Origin: Microdochium bolleyi
Taxonomy: Eukaryota > Ascomycota > Sordariomycetes > Xylariales > Microdochiaceae
Assembly (NCBI GenBank): GCA_001566295.1
Contig: KQ964271.1
Location: 1 to 64,000 of the forward strand
Length of the DNA: 64,000 nt
Direction: 5' to 3'
Shown: piece by piece, positions 44,017 through 55,170 of the stretch
How the letters are laid out: each line of letters opens with the position of its first letter
How positions within the stretch are numbered: the stretch's first letter is position 1
Notes under the pieces: model-generated
What the model was told of the DNA's origin: nothing
Database searches by the model: none
What the model saw: only the letters and a program-made list of their open reading frames with translations
Made by a program: the position numbers and the translations under genes

Positions 44017-45005
44017 ATGGCGCAGCATATTCAACAGTGCATGCCAGTATATGCAGCAGATTTCGACTTTCCTGCTCTCCCCTTCGACTTTGACGGAGAT
44101 ACGGTCCATTGGTGCACCGATATCTTTGGGGCTGGCCTAGGCCACGAGCTCCGTGGTTCCGACATTACACAGACCAGCGGCCAGAAAAGTCTCGGGGTCG
44201 AGGTTGGTTCATTCCATCTGTTTGTCACAATGAGAGGGCTTGGTTGGACAGACCGGGCCATGTGTTGCCTCTTCATTGACACATGCGTCGCGTTCCCTTG
44301 CAGACTGCTCCTCTACACCCCTGCGCCAGCGACACAATCTTCCACGGTAGTTTTGCAGAGACCGCTGACGGCGACGGCGGCACCGTCGGCGCGGCCCCGG
44401 ACAACCCGCGAAAGTCACTCGGGTTCCCAGTTGATTCTTCTCCTCATTCGCGAAGGGAAAGTCTCGGTAAGTGGATGTCCGCTGGCAGCGTGGCGTCGGG
44501 AAAACACGATCGACCATGGTCACGTCACACCTGGCTGACGGACATTTCAGAAGAAACGGTCTGGCCCCAAACGACGTCCTCGAGCTACGATGCCATGGTC
44601 TGGCAATCGAACCACACGGCGCACCACGGCACGAACGCGGGATCGTCACAGCCTAGCATTACCACTTCGGAGGGGGTTCCGGAGCTGTCACCAGCGTCAT
44701 CCCGGGGCCGCCGCCGCATCACCGCGCCCACCAGTGCCAAGATGGAGAGGAGCCGCGCCAAGAACCGCGCCGCAGCGTCAAAATACAGAAGCAAGACGCA
44801 GCGGCAGATCAATGAGCTCAAGAGAAAAGAGGAGTTACTGTCTGTGAAAGGGAGCGAGCTCCGGACCGAGCTGCGCAGCTCAAAGGAGGAGGTGCTATCG
44901 CTCCGAGGCGAGATCCTCAAGCATGGCGGCTGCCACTGCAATTACATTGAGGCGTACCTCGCCAAGTCTGCCCTAGAGTTCACCCAGAGAAACGGAGCAT
45001 CTTGA
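44017..45005 (+). CDS. bZIP transcription factor
   Basis: Probable exons 44017-44202, 44304-44466 and 44551-45005 encode 267 residues. Intron 1 (GTTGGT to CTTGCAG, 101 nt) is needed to keep the frame. Intron 2 (GTAAGT to ATTTCAG, 84 nt, with a CTGAC branch site) is a multiple of three without a stop, so an unspliced 295-residue form is also possible. Near the C-terminus is a basic region RSRAKNRAAASKYRSKTQ, matching the N-x-x-A-A-x-x-x-R consensus, then a heptad zipper (INELKRKEELLSVKG onward). The N-terminal two thirds are Ser/Pro-rich and probably regulatory. The zone after the zipper (HCNYIEAYLAKSALEF) recalls ATF/CREB-type fungal factors. It likely acts in the nucleus as a dimer; targets are unknown. 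Confidence 0.87.
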
Positions 45006-46369
45006 AGCTCCCATTTTCTTATGTGCCGGGGGTGGTTTGTGTGGAGTAGGCCCAGATTCCGTTCCTCCTAGCGAGTGTAAACCCATGAGTGCCTCCAGTC
45101 CTGACAATCGACTTGAATAATTACATTGGCCAGCGGTACTGGTTTCGTGTCCGGCGACCTATACTGTGGACAATTGTGGACGATTGTGGAGTCCAGCAGG
45201 CAGATGATGGACGTGATGCTGCCCTGCAAGTACGGCCATGCGTCGATCTTTTGGGGACGAGATGAAACTCGCTTGATCAGACATGTCTGTCTGGGCCAAT
45301 CTCGGAGAATATTGCAAAGACAGCTAACGAATTCAGCCGTATGTGGCACCCTCCAGATCATACCTGCGTCCCCTTTCCCGCCCTGATGTACGAGAGGTCC
45401 TACAAGCCCCTGGCCCGATGCTGCAAACAGCCTCCCGCCCGGTCGACAGGATACCATTATTCTGTCCAGGACCGCCGCCCGACACCGATCAGCAGAATAC
45501 CGTCGCAACTTCTTTGCAGTTCTAACAGTGTCCTTATCGTAGGGTCCGCAGCACAAAGCAGTCGCGGCTCTCCCACAGCCTCCCTTTCTTGAAGGGGCCC
45601 CCACACTTGCGCAGACCGTCCCCGTCTCGAGTCTGCCCTGTGGTTCCACCCTCAACAGAGGGGAACCCTGCAAACCAGAATCTCGATGCAGGCATGAGGA
45701 AAGCTTTCGAGAGACCCCAATCGACTCGAGCCTGTGCTGCTAGGCTACGCCGAGCCTGGCGAGTGCGAATCAGCCAGCCAGACCACTTTACTCATTTGAG
45801 TCGGGCCCACTACCTCTGCGTCGTTCTGTTACATGCAGTCAGCTTCCCGGCAACGACTACCACCAACTACCTCAATATTACGTGTGAACCTAGACGTGAA
45901 CGATCTTGTGGCGTTGTTGGTTCTGTTCTCTTTTCGGCTCGGTTCTTCTCATTTCTGCTGTCTGGTCAATCCGTGTAGCTTTTTACCTCGTGTGGCAAAC
46001 AACTGGCTCCCTCGTCTGCTTCAGTTCTCCGCAGGAGGTTCTTGCGTGACTCGGTGGCGATATCGGCGTCGGCGGGTGCCCGCGGCCGTTCCAGATCCTG
46101 CACGCTAGCTGCGTCGAGGTTGACGTGCATGCAGCCACAATGTGGTCACTTAGCGTCCTGTGATGCGACGCAGCATCTTGTTTCACACAGTAGCGTTGCG
46201 CGTGTGATGTAACTATATGGCAATTGGGTGCTCTTGTCAAGGGTGGCTAGACGTGACGGTGATGTGCGACGGCGCGCTCCCTCGGTCCGGCTTGTCAGAT
46301 TCGGCAGCGCTCGCTAGATAAAACCGTGCCAGCCCAGGAGCTCGATGAAGGACAAGACACACCTCAGCT
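45006..46369. other. 1.4-kb interval without a supported gene
   Basis: No motif-bearing frame. It likely holds the 3' region of the bZIP gene and the promoter of the dehydrogenase gene. Confidence 0.5.
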
Positions 46370-47881
46370 ATGCAGGGACCCGGACAGCCAGCTCTCGAAA
46401 CCGATAAGAAAAGAAGAAGGGAAAAACACCGACGTATCACCAGATACATTCAAATGGCCGCAAGTCGCCTTGCGAATGTGCTCGAAAAGGCAATCGGCCA
46501 TGACACAGGCGCCGCGGCGAGGCAAGATGCTTCCTCGCACTCCGACCGAGTCGGCAACCGGGAGACGATGAAGGTTCTGTGCTGGATGGGTAAGAACGAC
46601 GTCCAGATCCGAAACGTTCAGAGGCCCAGGATTCTCGAGCCCACCGACGTCATCATCAAGGTCACCGGGTCGTCTGTGTGCGGCTCAGACCTACATTTAC
46701 TGCACGGTGCCATGCTGCAGATGCAGGAGGGGGATATCCTAGGACACGAGTTCATCGGGATCGCTGATGAGGTAAGCTCTACCCCGACGCGCCCTGGACG
46801 TATGGCGTGTGTTGCGATAATCCCATCACTGATTGGCGTGTGCATATTCAATCAATCCCAGATCGGCCCCGAGGTCAAGAAGATCAAGCCAGGCAAGCGG
46901 TATGTTGCCTCGTTCCAGTCCGCTTGCGGCGAGTGTTACTACTGCAAGCGAAAGCCCTCGACCGCGTGCGAGAAAACGACGTCAGACCAGACGAGGAAGA
47001 TCTTGTGTGGAAATCAGGCCAGCGGGTATGTACCTTATTGCCGCAATGCCAGACGTGCGCGCTATTCAAAACTGAAGCCACCTCCCAGTTTCACTGAAAA
47101 TAGCCACCTCACGGGCAGATCGCGCGGAGGGCAGGCAGAGTACGTCCGCATCTCGCTCGGAGACGTGAAACTTCTCGAGATCCCGGACTCGGTGCCCGAC
47201 GAGAAGGCGCTGTACCTGAACGATGTCCTCCCCACGGCGTACAACGCTGCGCGCGACACCGGGGTCTTCCCGGACGGCCAGACCGCGGTATTTTCGTGCG
47301 GTGCGGTGGGACACATGGCTGCGACCTTTTCCCTGAAGGCCGGTGCCTCCCTCGTCATCCTCCTCGACGCGGAGCCGCGATTCTCGTTCGTTAAGTCGCG
47401 CTGGTCGGCACAGCACGCGCGCAAGCTCAAGCTCAAGCTCGTAGACTTCAAGCTGCTCTCGTTCGGCATCACCACAAGGGCGGCTGCCATATCGGAGCTG
47501 AAGGAGCTTTGTGGCGGCCGGGGCCCAGACTGTGCCATCGAGTGCGCGGCCAGCGAGTACTCCAAGGGCTGGTTACACCGGCTCCAGCTCGTTATTGGCC
47601 TCGAGTCCGACACGGGCGAAACCATCTATGTGCTGGTCGAGTCTGTCCGCTGCTTCGGCCGGTGCGGAATCACGGCAGTATATGTCGGGTACGCGAACCA
47701 GGTGAACCTGGACGCCCTGATGGAAAAGGGCATGCACCTGATCGGGAACGGGCAGACTTCCGTCCACAAGTACTGGCGTGACCTCCTGGACATGATCGAG
47801 AAGGGAGATTTGGGTCCCTTGCAGATGGTATCGCACCGGGTGACTCTCGAGGACCTCGACAGCGTGTATCACGCATTTTGA
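46370..47881 (+). CDS. Zinc-type dehydrogenase (MDR), diverged
   Basis: Probable exons 46370-46771, 46862-47025 and 47089-47881 give about 452 residues. Both introns (90 and 63 nt) are multiples of three without stops, so the frame is open throughout. Splicing is preferred because it restores family text: HEFIGIADE to IGPEVKKIKPGKR, and ASG to FTENSHLTGRSRGGQAEYVR. Catalytic-zinc residues are in SVCGSDLHLLHG and GHEFIG; structural cysteines are in CGECYYCKRKPSTAC. The Rossmann motif is weak (FSCGAVGHMAATFSLKAGA) and the following 50 residues, including a KLKLKLVDFKLLS run, fit the family poorly, so cofactor binding may be impaired. The start is uncertain: ATGs at 46370, 46454 and 46568 are in frame, and conservation begins at the last, MKVLCWMGKNDVQ. 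Similar proteins are glutathione-independent formaldehyde or alcohol dehydrogenases. Confidence 0.8.
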   Translation: MQGPGQPALETDKKRRREKHRRITRYIQMAASRLANVLEKAIGHDTGAAARQDASSHSDRVGNRETMKVLCWMGKNDVQIRNVQRPRILEPTDVIIKVTGSSVCGSDLHLLHGAMLQMQEGDILGHEFIGIADEVSSTPTRPGRMACVAIIPSLIGVCIFNQSQIGPEVKKIKPGKRYVASFQSACGECYYCKRKPSTACEKTTSDQTRKILCGNQASGYVPYCRNARRARYSKLKPPPSFTENSHLTGRSRGGQAEYVRISLGDVKLLEIPDSVPDEKALYLNDVLPTAYNAARDTGVFPDGQTAVFSCGAVGHMAATFSLKAGASLVILLDAEPRFSFVKSRWSAQHARKLKLKLVDFKLLSFGITTRAAAISELKELCGGRGPDCAIECAASEYSKGWLHRLQLVIGLESDTGETIYVLVESVRCFGRCGITAVYVGYANQVNLDALMEKGMHLIGNGQTSVHKYWRDLLDMIEKGDLGPLQMVSHRVTLEDLDSVYHAF

Positions 47882-48996
47882 GATCTGCCTCCAGTCAATG
47901 CAGAAGATGTAGGTCGCCAGGCTGGTGATTGCGGTGAGGAACAACCTGACGGTCGATCGAGATTCGTTTGAAACCACCTTCTCACGAATTGTTGCGCGGG
48001 AGCACCCCCAGTCGAGCCAATATTTCGAATCGGACATCCTCGCGCAGCACATCAAGCGTGCCCCTCCATGGTCGCGATTGTCTATTGGAAATATCGAAAA
48101 AGGCCGCTGTTCGTGCTGGGCGCGCCAAGGGGGCCCCGTGGAAGAATCCATGCCCAGGACGTTGCTCCCTATATACAGAGTTTCAAACATTCCCTCAATG
48201 CTTACAGACTCTCCTTTTTATCGATTCCTGCATCCGAGGTGCCGATATTGTTGATATCATGGACAAATGGAACCGTTGTGATACACGCAAGTGCATATGA
48301 GGTCCCACGAGAGGAGAGTAACTTCGAAAGTCCTGTACAGGAAGCTGGGAAACGATCAACAAAGGAGAGAAGTGCGCGCGCATCATGGGAACAAGACTGC
48401 TCCCAATGACGACGCACCCATCCTTCTCAGAATACAGCCTGCCCCGAGCAGGAGTCCGAGGTCCAGTAGTATTCGCGATGCCGAATTCGTGAGCGCTACT
48501 ACTTGGCAGTGTGAGGCGAGGCCCAGGAAGGACAAATGATAATACATGACATCAGCTTCAACACAAAGCTACGATGGGAACAATCTACGCGACGAATCGG
48601 CGGCGAGTGTCCGCAGCTCAGCTTAGCGATTTCAGCGATGTCGGATGTAGCACTGACCTCTTTCTTACACCACGTCCCGGACTGTTCACTCCACAACACT
48701 CCGCGACCGAATGTTACCATGTTCAGCACATATTGCAGGTTCAGTCGGAGAATGCAGTGGCTATTGCTGCTCATCTTGACGTCTTGTTGTACTGTCTAAT
48801 CTCGTAATGTTCTCGTCGTAAGCCTGCACGCAACTTGTGTAGCAAGAGCAATGTTCGGCTTCGACACTTTACTAAACGCCCCCAGCTGCCCCGAAAGCAT
48901 TTCATGACGGATCCTGGCATTGGTAACAAGCTTTTCCCTGCAACACTTTTTCCTTGCATTTGCCTCATCCAGTCGCACTCATTCCTGTCAATTATC
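47882..48996. other. 1.1-kb interval without a supported gene
   Basis: Nothing with motifs. In-frame ATGs upstream of the glycosyltransferase (for example 48904) exist but the conserved N-terminus starts at 48997. Confidence 0.5.
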
Positions 48997-50481
48997 ATGC
49001 ACATTCTCCTGTTCCAAACTGCCAAGGGGCTTTTCCCTTCTTCAGGTGGCTATAGAGCCAACAATTCTCTGCTCCGCTACCTATCCTCAAAGGGACACCG
49101 CGTCCGCCAGATATGCTACTCAACTCAAGAGGAGGTACAAGCCTACGTGCGTAGGGCAGCCAAGAGTGGCAGCCATGATTCGCGTCGGCGCGAGAGATTG
49201 CTGTACTTGAGATCAGGAGACAACAAGCCAGGGGTCCACGTGAGCGTCTACGATCTTGTCATGGATTATGGAGTCGAGGTTGTTGCACTTGACAGCACTC
49301 TCTTCGACGCAGATTTTGGAGGAAAAGCTGGTGGAGACAAGCGGCGAGCCAAGCAGACCGCACTGTACATTGATGTGAGTAAGAGACCACCTGGCTCAGG
49401 CGTGATCTGCGAGTTACTTACGCCCTTGCTTGCACAGACCAAGACAACTTCGCCAACGCTCGAAGATTTCGTCTCCTTCCTGCAGGCAGAGATCCTCCGT
49501 TTCTCAGCCACGCATCTGATCTTCAACGATGGCCTTTCCATGCAGGTCAGCTTCACGGGCCCTTTGGCACAGGCTGACGTGTACCGCGTCGCCGTCGTGC
49601 ACACTGCGGAGCAGTTGCCCTTTGGGCCGTTCGCGGGGGGGCTTCCCGGACACTCGACGTCGCCGACGGAACTAGATCGACTCATGAAGCTCGATGGCAT
49701 TTGGAGCGTCTCTGAAGCAATCAAGGCTTATGCTCTCGAGCACGGTCAGCTGCAGAGTTGCTTTCTGGAACACCACCCTTGGACATATCGAGGGGAGACG
49801 GACCACGAGATGCCACCACACTTGCACAATTGGGACAAGAGGTTCGTCGGCATGATCAACCCCTGCAAGGTGAAAGGCTCGGACTTATTCGAGGCCATGG
49901 CGGAGGCGTGCCCGGAATTCCAATTCCTCGCCTACTCGAGCTGGGGTCATGACAATGGAGTGATCCAGCGGATGAAGGCACTGCCCAACATGACGTGAGC
50001 AGCGGCATCCCAAAGACAGATTCGGTGAGTGGAGCAACTGACGAACAATTCACTTCACAGGATCGGGCCGCCATGTACCGATGAAGACAGACTCTGGCGT
50101 GAAATAAAAGTCATCGTGGTACCATCGGTATGGCTCGAGGCGTGGGGCATGGTCGCGGTTGAAGCGCATCTTCGGGGCATACAGCTCCTGTGTTCAAACG
50201 CCGGCGCTCTCCCCGAAGCAATATTGGGCTTGGATTATATCATCCCTGTCAACCCCATTGAAGGCCATTATGATGAGACGGGAGCGTATGTCGTGCCACA
50301 GCAGGACGCTGCTCCCTGGGTGGGGATACTGCGCGAGCTTATGGGGAACAGAACCTTGTACGAAAGCGTCTCCCTCAAGGCCCGTGACACCACGACGAAA
50401 TGGCTGCAAAATCTCGACGAGGCGGCTCTAGAGACATGGTTGGCAAAGCTTGGTGGAAGCCACCAACACGCAAAGATTTAG
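48997..50481 (+). CDS. GT4-like glycosyltransferase
   Basis: Exons 48997-49994 and 50061-50481 encode 472 residues. The 66-nt intron begins GTGAGC, ends TTCACAG and restores codon ACG before ATC-GGG-CCG. The N-terminus MHILLFQTAKGLFPSSGGYR with ANNSLLRYLSSKGH is a typical GT-B nucleotide-sugar transferase opening. The C-terminal domain carries the family EX7E-type motif in WLEAWGMVAVEAHLRGIQLL followed by SNAGALPEAI. It probably moves a sugar from a nucleotide donor to a metabolite, glycan or lipid; donor and acceptor are unknown. No signal peptide or strong membrane helix, so probably cytosolic. It starts about 1.1 kb after the zinc dehydrogenase on the same strand, which leaves co-regulation possible but unproven. 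Confidence 0.85.
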
Positions 50482-51298
50482 GACCTTACATGATGATACT
50501 AGCCTTGCAATGCGAGTTCTGCATATACGTATCACGACGCTCTTATCTCGTTTGCGAGCATCGCAAAATTCCAACACGGAATCTGCTTAATTTCGATCGT
50601 TTTTAAGGAAAAAGAATTTCACAAGCCACCGGAGACTTGACGTCAGTGCCCCTCAGACTTGTTGCATAGCCAAGCTTTGCAAAAGATGTAGCGAGAAGTT
50701 CTGCCCTGGTGCCGGTCTGCATCGCGGTGGCGTTGGGATCGGTATCGAGATGATGTCATACCTCTGCGTCGTACCGTTCGTGTATAATCGTCTTTGCTGG
50801 TGCTACATTCTACCCGTTTGATCCCAAAGAGAAAGGGGCTGAAGCGACGCCGGCCCAAGCACCCCCAAAAGCTGGATGTGGTGGCTGTTGCGTCATCGTC
50901 TTATCATGTTGGCACGTCGTGGTAGGAGTTGACTAACACCTGGCAATTGCCGAAAAGAGCGATCGGCACTTTGTATCCCATTCTGCATGCTCCTTGTGCT
51001 ACATAAACTGAGTGGATTTCAGCTGATCGCCACAATGATAAACTACTGGGGACCTTCTCTTGCCTCGGGATTGTTGCTCTCTCCAATGCTCCCCATGGTG
51101 ATGTGAATGGGCTCGTACGATTATATGCATTCGTTCCACCCGGGCCTTCCTCATGCTTCCGCCAATGGAGAAGCGATCCGAGCTCTAACTCCTGCATCCC
51201 AAACTTGACTCAGCCTCTGACTGCCACACTCGCGGGCTCAGAAGCAAACTACGAACCCGCCCCCAGCCCGGATCAGAATCCCAGAAAAGAGAAGTCGC
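50482..51298. other. Intergenic, no gene seen
   Basis: Convergent 3' regions of the glycosyltransferase and the MFS transporter. No supported gene. Confidence 0.5.
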
Positions 51299-52868
51299 TC
51301 AAGCCTGGGCATACTTGCTCCTGGAGCGGATCACAGGGCCGTAGTGGTGGAGCAAGAAGGGGATGGCGGCGAGGAGCGCTGCCATGCCCGCGATAAGGGA
51401 GCCGCCTCCGCCAACACCGAGCGCGGCAAACATCTGCGACGTGAAGAGGGGTGCTGCGGCACTGCAGCTGCACCGAGCGAGCGTGTTGACGGCGATGACA
51501 GACGCCGCGTATTCGGCATAGACGTCGACGATGTAGTTGAGGTTGGCGACGAAGATGAGCATGAGGCACGTGGCGAGCAAGGCGCCAGCGATGGTTGGCA
51601 CGATCCAGTGCACGGAGCTGTTGACAGCAACATGTTAGTTGCGGTTCCGAGCGCTGGTGGGGGGAAGAAACAGGACGCACTTGTAGTTGGCGCTCCAGCT
51701 GAGCCAGAACATGAAGACCGGGAACCCAACGCCGCCGATCATGGCTAGCCTCATGTGATCCTCTGGGAGGAGCTCTTTTCCCGAGGCTGCCTTGTTCTTT
51801 CTGTACTTTGTGTCCGCAATGATGATCAAAGCACCAATGGCCCCGCCAGCGGCCTGTCCGAGAAGGGGAAGCTGGGATACGCCTGCATTCCATCCTCTCA
51901 TGTCCCGAAACACAAGAGGGTATATCGTGAAGAGCATGAATTGCAAGGCGAAAATCAAGCAGGAGTAGATACAGCAGAGGAAAGAGATTGTATCAAACAA
52001 GAGAATCCACGGCCGGGTGAGGGAGATCTTGAAGATGTGCACCAGGTTCGGCCTGGAAGCCTCGCACTGGGCCTGGATCTCCTTGTCCCCGGGGCGGCGG
52101 CCATGGTGGCGAGCTCGCCTGGCCTTTCGTGCTCGGAGGGTAGGGCCTGGCCTTTCGTGCTCGGAGGGTAGGGCCATGGGCTTCAGGAACGGTAAACATA
52201 AGTAGCAAGCTAAATCCTCCGAGCCAGAGGGTGACATATATGGCCCAGCGCCAGTCTTTCTTGAGCTGGACAAAGCCAGAGATGACCGAGCCAGTAGCCG
52301 GGCCGGCCCACGATGCGCAGCTGTAGATGGCGATGGAGTTGCCGCGAGCGATTGGGTCCCACATGTCCACGATGTTGCTCGGCGCTACGATCGCGGTGGC
52401 GGAAACGAAAACGCCCGCAAGGAACCTGCCGATCAGCAGGCCGGCGAACCCCCGAGGCCACGCAGTGAGGCACGTGAACCCGAGATAGGCTGGCAAGGTT
52501 GCATATAAGATCCAGCGGCGCCCGTAAAACTCCGATAGCGGGGCGAACAGAATAGGGCCTGCACAGAAACCCAGGAGGAATAGTGTTGTTGTAAGCTGGG
52601 CTGCAATCCGTGTGGCGTCAAACTCGCTCATGATCGACTCGGTAGTGGCAGTTGTAATGGTACTCGCGATATGGCCGTTTGTTGTCAGAAAGGTGGCGAT
52701 GATGCTTATGAACCACTTTCTGGCACGAGACCAGTTCCGAGGATCCTCAGTGTCGGCTGGCGAGAAGTCGACAAAGCCATCTCCGTTCGTATCAGTCGTT
52801 TCCGCGGAACCAGACTCATGGCTGGGTTCTAGTGTCACCCTCATAAAAGCACGCTGGATGTAGTCCAT
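51299..52868 (-). pseudogene. MFS drug-type transporter broken by a 28-bp duplication
   Basis: A twelve-helix MFS transporter of the drug:proton antiporter (DHA1-like) type. Exon 1 spans 52868-51681 and exon 2 51617-51299; the intron (GTGCGT to CAACAG, 63 nt) restores SANYNSVHWIVP. The first six helices are intact: DPRNWSRARKWFISIIATF, LSEFYGRRWILYATLPAYLG and GRFLAGVFVSATAIVAPSNI. At the central loop a perfect 28-bp tandem duplication (52118-52145 and 52146-52173) shifts the frame, so translation would run into a wrong frame ending about 60 codons later. Deleting one unit restores GPTLRARKARRARHHGRR and the second half (NLVHIFKISLTRPWILLF through GGGGSLIAGMAALLAAIPFL). Apart from this lesion the gene looks undamaged, suggesting recent loss, an allele-specific insertion or an assembly error. 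Confidence 0.88.
52118..52173. repeat. Perfect 28-bp tandem duplication
   Basis: Two identical 28-bp units with no intervening base lie inside exon 1 of the MFS gene, in the segment coding for the central cytoplasmic loop. 28 is not a multiple of three, so it causes a frameshift. Confidence 0.95.
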
Positions 52869-53697
52869 GTCGTAAGTCCTGATAGCAGCGAGGAAATCTC
52901 TTGAAAAGGCAGTTGAGATAATGAACTATGGTGATAGTGTCGCTGTCACTGTCACCAGTTCCATGCCATCAGCAAGCTCGACCATTTATTACATTGTCCA
53001 ACTTCAGCTTCGAGCAAAAAGAGGCAGAAATTAACACCTCCAGAAGTTGCAACACTGTGTATACAGCGATGATGAAAAAAGACGGAACCGTTATTCACGT
53101 TCTTCGTACGATGAACATCATCACCGACTGCCCATGTCAAATCCGGGTTGTTGATGGACCCCTGGAAGCGATGGAGCCAGCATGTCCCGTTCCTGGCGGC
53201 AAAGTGCCGATCGTGTCTATTCGCGTTGCTCACTATGATCCCACTGGTCCTTATTTCCGAATCTCCGCTGTTTGCCAGACTGAACCGCACGCACAAATAG
53301 TCGTTGCCCTGCCAGCAATTCATCATTCTGATATCACTGCCTTCAAGATGGAGCGGGCAGTGGGTCGTCGTGACTACGCTTACCTTGCCAGGAGAACCGC
53401 TGCGACCCAATCCCCCACGTTAAACTCGGACGGGGAGGCGGACTATTCCCTCCGGTGTCCCCCGATGTCAGGCTGGGGCGTAGCATCTGCGGTAGAGATC
53501 CTCAATGTCGATCTTCTTTTTTCTTGTCCCAGTTTGCCAATATCAAATAGAGTCCAAGTGGGACTATCCAGACAGCGCCTCGCACAAGAGAGCATCAACA
53601 CACGTATAAGATCAAGTCAGATAATTGTCATTAAGAATTACGTTACGCCGAGCCGGTACAGGTCATCACGACAGACAGCCAGGACCCCGCCTCCCCC
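52869..53697. other. Intergenic with one uncertain long frame
   Basis: A plus-strand ATG frame at 52928-53815 (295 codons, starting MVIVSLSLSPVP) is open, but its last third is antisense to the mucin-like gene and it has no recognised motif. A shorter minus-strand frame (about 53410-52952) overlaps it. Neither is called as a gene. The MFS promoter is at the left end. Confidence 0.35.
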
Positions 53698-55170
53698 TTA
53701 CGGTGACACCTCCAGCGGCGAGGCCGTGACCTGCCCGCACGGGCTGTTGCCAACGCTCCACCGCGGCAGCCCCAGCCCCGGGGCCGAGGTCTGGAAGCGC
53801 CCCACGGACAAGTAGCCGTCGCACTCGTTGCCGCCCCTGCGGGATTGGAACCCCATGCAGGCGGAGCCGAAGGCGCTCGGGGCTGGGTTGAACGCCCAGC
53901 CGGCGCACGTTAGGCTGCCGAAGCACGCCATGCAGCACGCCGCGGGGGACGCGTCGCCCTCAGTGAGACTAATGGCCGGGCCTGTGCTGGAGGAGGCATA
54001 GGTGATGGGCCGCGAATTAAAGGTGGACATGATGTTATCACCGGCGCAGACACCGGAGACGTACTCGGTGGGGAGGCTCGGGTCGGTGGCGGTGGCGGTT
54101 GCGGTGGCCGTCACGGCGAGGGTCGTGAGGGATGTTGTGGTTGTGGTTATGGTTGTTGGATCCGGGGTGATGACGCTTGGTTCTTGGGTGACGGTTGTGG
54201 TGGTTGTCGCCGTGGCAATGACAGTGGTGGTGAGCGTGCTTGTCGAGGTTGGCGTGGGAGCGGTGGCCGTGGATGTCACTGCGATCTGGTCGGTCACGGT
54301 GACGAGCTCGATGGTGGTGGATGTGCAAGACTCAGAACCGCCCGCTTGTCTCTTCTTTTGTGGATAGTTGCCCGGGTAAACGCTGTGGATCGGGGTAAAG
54401 CCCGCGGGTGTTGGGCCGGTGATAGTGGGCGCGACAAAGACGGTGCGTGTCGTTGTCGTAGTCGCTTTGTCACTTGCGGTCTCGACAACCGTGGCGGTGC
54501 TCGTCACGGTGGGCTGGGGCGCGTTGGCCGTCGCAGAACGAGTGGTAGTCGTGGCAGTGGTGGCCAAGATAGTCTCAGTCTCAGTCAAAGTCGTGATGAT
54601 CATGACGGGCCCGGGCGTGACTGTGGTCGTGGCCGAGCTCGTCTCGAAGGCTGTGGTGGTGCTCGTCTCTGTGCAGATTATGCCAGGGACTGACGCCGAC
54701 GACAATGACGAAGACACAGAGGCTGCCGAAGATGCCGATGCTGAGGAGGACAACGACGAGGACTCTGAACTCGAGGACGAGGCAAACGACCAGGAAGACA
54801 CCGAAGACGAAGACGATGCGCACTCAGACGCCGTCGTGGTCTCAGTCACAGTCTCCCTCACCGTCTGGACAACAGTCTCAGTAAGCGTAGTGACGGCCGT
54901 CACCGTCACCGACACGACTGCCGACGAGCTGCATGTCCCCGCCTCGATGGTGACGGTGCTGGCAGAAGGGCACGTGCCAGATCCATAAGACGCCGAAGTT
55001 GTAGCGATCGACGAGGACGTCGGCAGTGGCGTCAAGACCGGGTATGCCGGGGATCCAGAGGTGGTGCGTGGCCTGCCCGCGCATCGGGGTTTCGGTGCTG
55101 CTGGGCTAGCGGCCGTGACCGCAGCCATGAGGGCCCATACGGACAATGTGCAAGTTGAAAACGCCCTCAT
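53698..55170 (-). CDS. Mucin-like secreted Ser/Thr-rich protein with cysteine C-domain
   Basis: A 490-residue single-exon protein. MRAFSTCTLSVWALMAAVTA is a signal peptide. Residues roughly 45-400 are dominated by Ser, Thr, Val and Ala in ATTTTTV-like low-complexity runs, expected to be heavily O-mannosylated. YPQKKRQAGG near residue 275 is a classical Kex2 cleavage site, so the precursor may be split in two. The last 90 residues hold six cysteines (SGVCAGDN, PAACCMACFGSLTCAGWAF, SACMGFQ and later), resembling a PAN/apple-like or small carbohydrate-binding fold. No clear GPI signal is seen. It is probably a cell-wall or adhesin-type surface protein. The low-complexity coding creates long spurious antisense frames. 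Confidence 0.85.
   Translation of the reverse strand: MRAFSTCTLSVWALMAAVTAASPAAPKPRCAGRPRTTSGSPAYPVLTPLPTSSSIATTSASYGSGTCPSASTVTIEAGTCSSSAVVSVTVTAVTTLTETVVQTVRETVTETTTASECASSSSSVSSWSFASSSSSESSSLSSSASASSAASVSSSLSSASVPGIICTETSTTTAFETSSATTTVTPGPVMIITTLTETETILATTATTTTRSATANAPQPTVTSTATVVETASDKATTTTTRTVFVAPTITGPTPAGFTPIHSVYPGNYPQKKRQAGGSESCTSTTIELVTVTDQIAVTSTATAPTPTSTSTLTTTVIATATTTTTVTQEPSVITPDPTTITTTTTSLTTLAVTATATATATDPSLPTEYVSGVCAGDNIMSTFNSRPITYASSSTGPAISLTEGDASPAACCMACFGSLTCAGWAFNPAPSAFGSACMGFQSRRGGNECDGYLSVGRFQTSAPGLGLPRWSVGNSPCGQVTASPLEVSP

Noticed and set aside
54419..54988. 189-codon Val/Asp-rich plus-strand frame
   Set aside because: Antisense of Ser/Thr-rich low-complexity coding in the mucin-like gene; such mirror frames are expected.
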